From assembly GCF_900104145.1 (NCBI RefSeq), contig NZ_FNLB01000008.1, positions 546,842 through 610,841 on the forward strand: a DNA stretch of 64,000 nt. Direction: 5' to 3'. Shown piece after piece: positions 9,358 to 16,123 of this stretch (positions are counted from its first letter, which is position 1; every line of letters begins with the position of its first letter). This DNA comes from Pseudovibrio sp. Tun.PSC04-5.I4. GTDB lineage: Bacteria; Pseudomonadota; Alphaproteobacteria; Rhizobiales; Stappiaceae. Below the pieces are notes generated by a model. It was given only the letters and a program-made list of their open reading frames with translations. It was not told the origin of the DNA and did not search any database. Position numbers and translations under genes: made by a program.

Positions 9358-9937
9358 TTAGTCATCACTGAGTGATTGCGCTTCCAATTGCAGGCGATGG
9401 TAGATTGAAGATCTGCTGACCCCAGCTAACGTTGCTGCTTTCGCGATGCCTTGCCACTTCCCGTTGTCATCTGGATGAGGTGTTATGTGTGGTCTTAAAG
9501 CCTGCCATTGTTCGTCGGTTAGCTTTTGCGGCCTGCCAAGCTTCACACCCGCAAGCTTCGCACTTTCCAAGCCTGACCGGGTTCGCTCGCGAATAATGTC
9601 ACGCTCAAACTGCGCAAATGCTCCCACCATATGAAAGTAGAGCATTCCGCCTGGGCTACTGGTATCAACCTGTTCTTTGTTTGATGGAATGCAGATGCAA
9701 ACCACGCTGTTGCAGATCCTCCATCAAAGCAAGGAGGTCTTGCAGGGATCGGGAAAGACGGTCCAGCCGCCAAACTACAATGGTATCCCCATCTCGTGCT
9801 TTATCGAGAAGGCGCGCGAGCTGAGGTTTGACAACAGCATTGCCCCACACCCCTCTGTCAGCTAGAATCTCTTCGCAGCCAGCATCGCTCAAAGCTTGCT
9901 CTTGCATTCTTAGATTCTGCTCTTCTGTAGAGACACG
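9358..9937 (-). pseudogene. Serine recombinase (resolvase/invertase), frameshifted and 5'-truncated
   Basis: Near-duplicate of the intact recombinase at 11105-11713. The frame begins at RVSTEEQNLRMQEQALSDAG and continues through the catalytic-domain block DTIVVWRLDRLSRSLQDLL. A 4-bp tandem repeat (CAAA, about 9676-9684) shifts the frame after LHLHSIK. The second frame then carries SPGGMLYFHMVGAFAQFERD, the E-helix and a C-terminal helix-turn-helix (GIAKAATLAGVSRSSIYHRL). The first seven or so residues are lost at 9937, exactly where a mini-element with IS6-type ends begins. The product cannot be functional as it stands. Confidence 0.85.
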
Positions 9938-10108
9938 GGCTCTGTTGCAAAAATTTTTTGCCTAGCACCAAAACGGCACAAGCTAGGAGGCTGATCGACT
10001 GAATTTTGACCGGATTTGGAAAATTCTGAAGTGATGCTTAGCGTATTGAGGGATGTACTGGAATGATTTTCTAGTTTTTCGGTCCAAGCAAAACTTTGCA
10101 ACAGAGCC
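9938..10108. mobile_element. 171-bp mini-element with IS6-family terminal repeats
   Basis: The segment is bounded by perfect 14-bp inverted repeats, GGCTCTGTTGCAAA at the left and its complement at the right. This is the terminal sequence typical of the IS6 family (compare IS6100, IS26). It is too short to encode a transposase and shows no coding capacity. No 8-bp target duplication is seen: the flanks are GAGACACG and GAAATTAC. It is therefore either an internally deleted IS6 relic left after recombination or a MITE mobilised in trans. It truncates a recombinase on its left and a plus-strand gene on its right. Confidence 0.78.
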
Positions 10109-10192
10109 GAAATTACAGCCACCAGCGTCGAGGGGCTCGAAGCGATGGCCCAACAAGTCAAAGAGAGCTCATTGAGCGAAGGTAGTCCATAA
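10109..10192 (+). pseudogene. C-terminal remnant of an unidentified gene, 5' end lost at the IS6-type mini-element
   Basis: An open frame starts right at the mini-element border and reads AEITATSVEGLEAMAQQVK, ending ESSLSEGSP and TAA at 10192. A ribosome binding site for the next gene follows at once (AAGGAG), as expected for the tail of an operon gene. The family is unknown. The frame and spacing suggest it once belonged to the same transcription unit as the two genes downstream. Confidence 0.5.
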
Positions 10193-10211
10193 AAGGAGAG
10201 TTGTTCGGGAT

Positions 10212-10556
10212 ATGTCAGATGTACCGGGAGCCAGTCTCGTTGAAATAGGTCAGCGACTGGAAGGAATTAGGCATGAACAGGATTTAGATCCTCCTGTATT
10301 CGCTGCTCAATTAGGGGTTAACGAGGCAGATTACGTCGAGTGGGAAGCTGGAATGGCGCGGATCCCGCTTGCGGCTGCACTGGAGGTCAAGAAACGGACG
10401 GGGCAACCCCTTGATTACATCTATCTGGGGAGAGACCCAAGCCAAGTACAGTCTTTAGAAGAACTATCTCTCCTAAGAAAGATCCACCTATTTTTTGTCG
10501 TAAAAAAGATAAAGCTTCTGCTTTGGTGGGCAAAGAAACGCAAAAATTCCAACTAA
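10212..10556 (+). CDS. XRE-family helix-turn-helix regulator, 114 aa
   Basis: The segment IGQRLEGIRHEQDLDPPVFA then AQLGVNEADYVEWEAGMARI is a Cro/C1-type helix-turn-helix (about residues 10-65), with the recognition helix around NEADYVEWEAG. The C-terminal 40 residues are basic (KKIKLLLWWAKKRKNSN). An AGGAG lies about 13 bp upstream of the ATG at 10212. The stop codon is fused to the ribosome binding site of the next gene (TAAGGAG), so both are probably co-transcribed. It resembles small regulators of phages and genomic islands. Confidence 0.7.
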   Translation: MSDVPGASLVEIGQRLEGIRHEQDLDPPVFAAQLGVNEADYVEWEAGMARIPLAAALEVKKRTGQPLDYIYLGRDPSQVQSLEELSLLRKIHLFFVVKKIKLLLWWAKKRKNSN

Positions 10557-10569
10557 GGAGCCCCCCAAA

Positions 10570-11004
10570 GTGGGATACCAACCCCGCCTTAAATGGCACC
10601 TGAGCTGGCGCGATAAGCCTGATGACGGAACCGCCAAAGACCCAAACAGGCCAGATGTATACTTAAGAACTTACAAAGAGCTTGCACCTAAGGGCGGCGA
10701 GCAGTGGTATTGGGTCGCTGCTGATATGAAGCTTATCGAACAAGGGCTTGCGCCGACCAAGGAAGAAGCTCAGCGGCAAGCTGAAGACGCTTATTTCTCA
10801 TATCTTGCTAAGATGGACACAGAGAAGGAAGGCAAGGTAAAAGTCCTTAAGGAAACTACTGTGCCGTCAGGCGTTCGTTTGGAGGGGCGCTACCCCGAAC
10901 ACCTGACCGAAGAGCAAGTAAAAGAGCAGCTCGTCGGTCCTTTTGGGGGACGCTTAGAGGCGTTTGGGGATGGGTGCTTCGTTTATATGGCTTACAACGA
11001 TTGA
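10570..11004 (+). CDS. Hypothetical phage/island protein, 144 aa
   Basis: A GTG start at 10570 is preceded by AAGGAG with good spacing. The product starts MGYQPRLKWHLSWRDKPDDG and ends FGDGCFVYMAYND. It is soluble, with a central charged helix (TKEEAQRQAEDAYFSYL). I do not recognise a family. It is 13 bp downstream of the XRE gene on the same strand, so it probably shares its promoter and regulation. The pair lies between two direct copies of a serine recombinase. Confidence 0.55.
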   Translation: MGYQPRLKWHLSWRDKPDDGTAKDPNRPDVYLRTYKELAPKGGEQWYWVAADMKLIEQGLAPTKEEAQRQAEDAYFSYLAKMDTEKEGKVKVLKETTVPSGVRLEGRYPEHLTEEQVKEQLVGPFGGRLEAFGDGCFVYMAYND

Positions 11005-11104
11005 TCCAACACCGAAGCATCTCATTGACCAATTGCATAATATTTGAGGCGTTTGATCCGTCCGCCAGCATCACCAAGGTTTACATTGTTCATAGCAACC
11101 TCTC

Positions 11105-11713
11105 TTAGGTTTCGACCTCATCTGTCTGTGGCGCTTCCTGCGCTTCCAATTGCAAGCGATGGTAGATTGAAGATCTGCTCACCCCAGCAAGCGTTGCAGC
11201 TTTCGCGATACCTTGCCACTTCCCGTTGTTATCTGGATGAGGTGTTATGTGCGGCCTTAAAGCTTGCCATTGTTCGTCGGTTAACTTTTGCGGCCTGCCG
11301 AGCTTCACACCCGCAAGTTTAGCACTTTCCAAGCCTGACCGAGTACGCTCGCGAATTACGTCACGCTCAAATTGCGCAAATGCTCCCACCATATGAAAGT
11401 AGAGCATTCCGCCTGGGCTATTCGTATCAACCTGTTCCTTAATGGAGTGTAGATGCAAACCACGCTGCTCCAGATCCTCCATCAAAGCAAGGAGGTCTTG
11501 CAGGGATCGGGAAAGACGGTCCAGCCGCCAAACGACAATGGTATCCCCGTCTCGTGCTTTATCGAGAAGGCGAGCAAGCTGGGGCTTAACAACAGCGTTG
11601 CCCCTCACCCCTTTGTCAGCAAGAATCTCCTCGCAACCAGCATCGCTCAAAGCTTGCTGTTGCATTCTTAGATTCTGCTCTTCGGTAGAGACACGAACAT
11701 AGCCAAAAATCAT
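11105..11713 (-). CDS. Serine recombinase (resolvase/DNA invertase family), 202 aa
   Basis: This is an intact Tn3-resolvase/invertase-type enzyme. I use the ATG at 11713 (MIFGYVRVSTEEQNLRMQQQ), which places the catalytic serine at residue 9 in YVRVS; the frame is open to 11740. The active-site block DTIVVWRLDRLSRS, the fold-back SPGGMLYFHMVGAFAQFERD and the long E-helix IRERTRSGLESAKL are all present. The HTH_7 DNA-binding domain is GIAKAATLAGVSRSSIYHRL. A 209-bp structured upstream region with repeated GTACA motifs could be its recombination or operator site. It is a close paralogue of the broken copy at 9358-9937 in the same orientation. Confidence 0.92.
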   Translation of the reverse strand: MIFGYVRVSTEEQNLRMQQQALSDAGCEEILADKGVRGNAVVKPQLARLLDKARDGDTIVVWRLDRLSRSLQDLLALMEDLEQRGLHLHSIKEQVDTNSPGGMLYFHMVGAFAQFERDVIRERTRSGLESAKLAGVKLGRPQKLTDEQWQALRPHITPHPDNNGKWQGIAKAATLAGVSRSSIYHRLQLEAQEAPQTDEVET

Positions 11714-11809
11714 TTTTGCAGCCTGTTTGTCCAAAAACATAAATATTGATAAGATGCGACAATAGGAAATGAAATCTAACCCACTGTATTTGCTAATTAT
11801 ATTATGGCT

Positions 11810-11940
11810 TCAGCATGTACACAAGTCGATGTACAAAAATAAAACAAATGAATTACTTTTGTACATTCGCAAAAAACAGGTTCAAAAACCCAGTATTTTC
11901 AATGCACCCTTGGCCGTTATGGACATGTACAATAACGGTG
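11810..11940. promoter_or_regulatory. Possible recombinase res/operator region with inverted GTACA motifs
   Basis: The sequence upstream of the recombinase has ATGTAC at 11815, an inverted pair ATGTACAAAA (11829-11838) and TTTTGTACAT (11857-11866), and ATGTACA at 11925 inside a hairpin with 7-bp arms CCGTTAT/ATAACGG. Resolvases of this family bind inverted 12-mers next to their own gene, so a res or operator role is plausible. It has not been compared with any known site. Confidence 0.4.
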
Positions 11941-12215
11941 GTTAATGTTCAGCATCTGCAGGATGCTCAATCCAGTCTTCACGGCTATGGCGCACACATG
12001 TTGCATAAATACGCTTCCGGCGTATATTCCGGCTGATATTTCCTTCAATGAAGATTCACTTCATGCCGTTTAAAGCCAATGCTGATCGCCGACATAAGTT
12101 TGCCAAAGCCAAATACAAAGTGACGAACTGGTCGAAGTATAATGAAAGCTTGCGTCGTCGCGGCGATGTCACGGTTTGGATTGAAGAGAGCGCTGCCAAG
12201 GCTTGGTTTGCACCC

Positions 12216-12367
12216 CACGGCTAACGCATGAAGCAATTTGAAGCAAATTTTGGCAGCCAGAAGACAACTTTTGCCTGTATTTTTGAAACAAATTTACAGA
12301 ATTGGCCCTAACATATTCCCACTCGACATCAAGTTAGGTTAGAAATGCCTTTCATGCGTTAGCCCTG
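12216..12367. mobile_element. 152-bp MITE with ISAs1-family terminal repeats
   Basis: The ends are CACGGCTAACGCATGAA and, inverted, the same sequence with one mismatch (CAGGGCTAACGCATGAA). They match the ends of the ISAs1-family element at 13791-15039 in the same window. It is flanked by a perfect 10-bp target duplication, GTTTGCACCC (12206-12215 and 12368-12377). The interior is AT-rich, has no coding capacity and does not match the interior of the autonomous element. Removing it plus one duplication restores the IS5 reading frame. This fits a non-autonomous element mobilised by that transposase. Confidence 0.88.
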
Positions 12368-12691
12368 GTTTGCACCCGAGAACCAACGACGTGGACGGCC
12401 CGCCAAGTTTTCAGAGCTTGCCATTGAAACCTGTTTGCAGATCCGGGTCGTATTCGGTCTTGCTTTGAGGCAGACTCAAGGGTTTGTGAGGTCTGTGTTC
12501 CATTTGATGGAGTTGGTTTTACCGGTTCCTGACTTTTCAACCCTGTCGCGCCGCGCAGATGGCTTGAAACTTTCAAAACCCAAACCGCGAACGAACTCTG
12601 AGCCAGTAGCGCTGGTAATCGATAGTTGTCAGTGCTGGATGTATTCTCCCCATTTGTGCTGCTTGAAAATTCCCCACTTTCGCAGCTTTGA

Positions 12692-12727
12692 CTTTTGATT
12701 GAAGGGGCATGCCCCTTCAATCAAAAG
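12692..12727. promoter_or_regulatory. 36-bp perfect palindrome upstream of istA
   Basis: The sequence is a perfect inverted repeat centred between 12709 and 12710 on the core GAAGGGGCATGCCCCTTC, with arms extending to CTTTTGATT/AATCAAAAG. It lies in the IS21 leader between the left end and istA. It could be a terminator that insulates istA from outside transcription, or a binding site. The start of istA lies about 50-75 bp downstream. Confidence 0.6.
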
Positions 12728-13790
12728 CTGGCCAAACTCTCCCTCACGTTCCGGTTGGAAAAAGGGGTGCGGAGGGGTGGTCAATCTCGGGAAGATCGTA
12801 ATGATCCATAATTTGAAGCAGCAAGGCTTGTCTATAAGTGCCATAGCGCGCAAAGCGAGCCTGGATAGAAAGACAGTCGCTAAATATCTGCACCAAGGCC
12901 TTGAAGCCCCTGTTTACGGACCTCGTCAGCGTGATGGGCGTATGCTGGAGGACTACAAAGACTACTTGCTTGAACGCCTGGAGCGGTTCCCAGGCCTGTC
13001 TGCCCGGCGCTTACACCGTGAGTTAAAGGCACTGGGATTTGAAGGCGGTTACTCCACTGTAACGGAGTATCTTCGCGAGCTTCGCCCAGCTTCGGCACGC
13101 CCGTTCGAACGACGCTTTGAGACAGCACCCGGCCAGCAGGCACAGGTGGATTTTGCTGAATTTCAGGTAGAGTTCACCAGTGAACCGGGCGTGACGCGCA
13201 AAGTCTTTTTGTTTTCTATTGTTCTTGGTAATTCTCGGTTTGTGTGGGGACGCTATTGTTCCAATCAAAAACTGGAAACAGTCCTGCGCTGTCATATTGC
13301 AGCCTTTGAAGCCTTCGGCGGTGCCACACTGGAGGTGCTGTATGATCGCATGAAGACAGCCGTTTTGGGAGAAGATCCAGATGGTACTGTTCGCTTTAAC
13401 CCATCTCTTGTCGCTCTTTTGGACCATTATGGCGCTCAGCCGGATGCTTGCCAGCCATACCGGGCCAAGACCAAAGGTAAGGTCGAGCGTCCATTTCGCT
13501 ACATCCGGCAGGATTTCTTTCTCGCTCGCACATTCCGCGATCTGGGTGATCTCAATGCCCAGTTCACAAGATGGTGCGAGGACTTTGCCAATGCCCGCGT
13601 TCATGCCACTACCAATCGTGTCGTGAAGGAGGCTTTCTGCGCGGAACAGCCTGCTCTGATCCCTTTGCCAGCACACCCTTATGATGCTGTTTTGCTGGTG
13701 GAACGACGGGTGACACATGAAGGCATGGTCTCAGTTGCAGGGAACCTTTATTCAGTGCCTGACACCGTCAAGAAGCGCAGGGTTGAAGTC

Positions 13791-15039
13791 CACGGCTAAC
13801 GCATGAAACCTGATTTAGGATTCACAACATGAATCCAATAGGTTAGATGATTCTTCTCGAAACGAGGGGGACGCTGTGATTTTCATGAACTTACTGGAAA
13901 GCTTCGGGCAGATTAATGACCCACGCCAAGGGTGCAAAACAGAGCATCTATTGGGGGATATTCTAGCGATTTCGGTGTGCGCAGTGCTGGCGGGTGCTGA
14001 AAGCTATGAGGATATTGCCGATTACGGCCATTGTAAGCATGACTGGTTGTGCCAGTTCCTCACTCTTCCCAATGGCATCCCTTCGCATGACACGTTCCGG
14101 CGGGTGTTTATGCTGATTGACGCGAACCAGTTTGAAGCTTGCTTCCTGCACTGGACCCGAACGGCTTTCACTAGAACTACGAATGACGGGGAACCGGATC
14201 ATATTGCTATTGATGGTAAGACTATGCGGCGATCATTTAACCGGCGCACCGGGCAATCACCGCTTCATGTTGTGAGTGCATTTTCCACCGGCAGCGGCGT
14301 GACACTGGCACAGCGTGTGGTGAGTGAAAAGGCGGGAGAAACCACTGTCCTTCCTGACCTGCTGGCCGGACTAGAGCTGACCGGCAGCTTGATCAGCCTG
14401 GATGCACTGCATTGTTATAAAGCAATATCGCAAACAATTGTAAACTGCGGCGCAGATTATCTTATCGCCTTGAAAGGTAACCAGAAAAAAGCCCACCACG
14501 AAGTAAAAGGTTATTTTAAGAGGAATGCGTTCGACATGTCAGGTCAATTGCGTCCGGTTGCCGATACAATTGACAACAATCATGGGCGAGTGACCCGACG
14601 CCGAGCCTTTGTTTGCGAAGACATCAGCAAGCTGCAAACTTTGCAAGACTGGCCGAAACTAGCGCAAGTTCTGGCAGTAGAAACAATTTCTTCCCTCAAT
14701 CATGTCCATGGCGGAGGACCTTCCAAAGTCACTGCCGATATTCGTTATTTTCTCACCAGCGCCGAGGCTTCGCCTGTCGTTATTGCCGCTGCGATCCGTA
14801 ATCATTGGGCCATCGAAAGTCTGCACTGGGTGCTTGATGTTGGATTTCGAGAGGACGACAGCCGCATTCGCGACCGGAATGCAGCCGCAAATTTAAGTGT
14901 CTTGAGGAAGATTTCTATCAACCTTGTCAAAGCCGACACAACGCGCAAGGGCAGCATTAAAAGGCATCGAAAAACAGCAGGCTGGAACAACGACTATATG
15001 CAAAAAATCATAAGCTTATAGTTTCATGCGTTAGCCGTG
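13791..15039 (+). mobile_element. ISAs1-family insertion sequence, 1249 bp, inserted in istA
   Basis: The inverted ends CACGGCTAACGCATGAA and TTCATGCGTTAGCCGTG are perfect over 17 bp. A 10-bp target duplication, GGTTGAAGTC, flanks it at 13781-13790 and 15040-15049. One transposase gene fills the element. Its ends are the likely source of the 152-bp MITE at 12216-12367. Confidence 0.92.
13876..15021 (+). CDS. ISAs1-family DDE transposase, 381 aa
   Basis: This matches the ISAs1 transposase layout. The N-terminal domain reads LLESFGQINDPRQGCKTEHL then LLGDILAISVCAVLAGAESY. The first catalytic Asp is in HIAIDGKTMRRSF (about residue 113), the second in LISLDALHCYK (about 175), and the C-terminal block HWAIESLHWVLDVGFREDDS supplies the Glu. 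I use the GTG at 13876 because AGGGGG lies 5 bp upstream; an ATG at 13885 is also possible. The frame is intact and full length, and the ends and target duplication are perfect, so the element is probably recently inserted and active. It would also be the natural transposase for the MITE nearby. Confidence 0.93.
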   Translation: MIFMNLLESFGQINDPRQGCKTEHLLGDILAISVCAVLAGAESYEDIADYGHCKHDWLCQFLTLPNGIPSHDTFRRVFMLIDANQFEACFLHWTRTAFTRTTNDGEPDHIAIDGKTMRRSFNRRTGQSPLHVVSAFSTGSGVTLAQRVVSEKAGETTVLPDLLAGLELTGSLISLDALHCYKAISQTIVNCGADYLIALKGNQKKAHHEVKGYFKRNAFDMSGQLRPVADTIDNNHGRVTRRRAFVCEDISKLQTLQDWPKLAQVLAVETISSLNHVHGGGPSKVTADIRYFLTSAEASPVVIAAAIRNHWAIESLHWVLDVGFREDDSRIRDRNAAANLSVLRKISINLVKADTTRKGSIKRHRKTAGWNNDYMQKIISL

Positions 15040-15574
15040 GGTTGAAGTCCAGCATCATCCGCAAGAGGTTCGCATCTATGAAGAGGGTCAACTGGTTGCC
15101 ACCCACCCGGTATTGGAAGGCAAGAACCAGCGTCAGGTTGACCCACATCATCGTAAAGCCCTTCCACGGACAACACAGCGCCGCCGTGGCGGGAAAGAGC
15201 CAGCCAAACACAGCGGTGTAAGTCAACGCCCGCTGGAGTTCTATGAAGCCGTAGGCCAGCGACTTGCCAGGGCGGGAGGCAAACCATGAGTTCTCTTAGT
15301 AAACGTATTCAGTCTTCACTGGTGGGCTTGAAAATGCCTCGGGCATTAGAGGTGCTCGACCACACGCTCAGCCAGCTGGAACAAGGCGAGCTCACAGCAC
15401 TGGAGGCTTTAGACAGTCTGCTCAATGAAGAGTATTCAACGCGCGAAGGTCGCCGCATTGGTGTCGCTCTGACAACAGCCCGCCTTACACCGTAACCGTC
15501 CGCTCAGTACCGCCTTACTTGGTTGCATTTGATTGAGTATTTTCTTCTTCAGTTTCAGCTGAGGAGGCAAGTCA

Positions 15575-15913
15575 TTGTTGGATGAATCGAGGCCACGGCG
15601 GTCGTGGACACGGGTAGAAAAGGCGGCAATCACTGCGCAAGTTGGGGTTGATGGAGCAACGCTGTTTGATGTTGCGCAGAGCCATGGTGTCGGCCGGTAC
15701 TTGCTGAAGCGATGGATGGCTCAGTACTGCGAGAGCAACACAAGTGAAAACACGAAGGCTCCCATTTTTGTGCCTGTTGTTGTTACTGATCCTGAGCCTT
15801 CAGGACCCACCGTTATTGAGGTTGGGCTCGGGAACGGTCGCAGCCTGAGGGTTTCCAGTGACTTAAGTGATGCGCAGGTTCGCCGGTTTATTGGGCTGGT
15901 GGAAGCGACATGA
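15575..15913 (+). CDS. tnpA: IS66 accessory protein TnpA, 112 aa (copy 1)
   Basis: This small IS66 protein resembles helix-turn-helix transposase-associated proteins. It starts MLDESRPRRSWTRVEKAAIT at a TTG (15575), with GAGGAGG 6 bp upstream. The helix-turn-helix is GATLFDVAQSHGVGRYLLKR then WMAQY. The C-terminal half (IEVGLGNGRSLRVSSDLSDA, QVRRFIGLVEAT) is typical of IS66 TnpA. The last codons overlap the tnpB start by 4 bp (ATGA). Near-identical copies are at 26327-26665 and 35377-35715. TnpA is required with TnpB and TnpC for IS66 transposition. Confidence 0.9.
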   Translation: MLDESRPRRSWTRVEKAAITAQVGVDGATLFDVAQSHGVGRYLLKRWMAQYCESNTSENTKAPIFVPVVVTDPEPSGPTVIEVGLGNGRSLRVSSDLSDAQVRRFIGLVEAT

Positions 15914-16123
15914 TCGGGCCGGGAACAGGTGTGCGGGTTTATCTTGCGTGCGGTGTGACGGATATGCGCAAGGGCATTGCGGGTCTGGCCGCTTTGGCGG
16001 AGACGGAATTACGCCAGCGCCCGGCAAATGGCGCCGTGTTTGCGTTTCGCGGCCGGCGCGGCGACCGGATCAAGTTGCTTTACTGGGATGGTCAGGGATT
16101 TTGCCTTTACTACAAGGTGCTGG

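Larger units (their letters stand above)
12801..15289 (+). pseudogene. istA: IS21 transposase gene istA, split by an ISAs1-family element
   Basis: Pieces at 12801-13790 and 15050-15289 join across the insertion. The N-terminal helix-turn-helix is MIHNLKQQGLSISAIARKAS followed by LDRKTVAKYL. The DDE core starts at QQAQVDFAEFQVEF (first D), with LEVLYDRMKTAVL (second D) and KTKGKVERPFRYIRQDFF (E). The tail reads VRIYEEGQLVATHPV and ends RLARAGGKP. An alternative GTG start at 12777 is open. The stop TGA overlaps the istB ATG (ATGA), as usual in IS21. The insertion after KKRRVEV comes late in the gene, so a truncated protein with a full DDE core might still be made. Confidence 0.88.
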
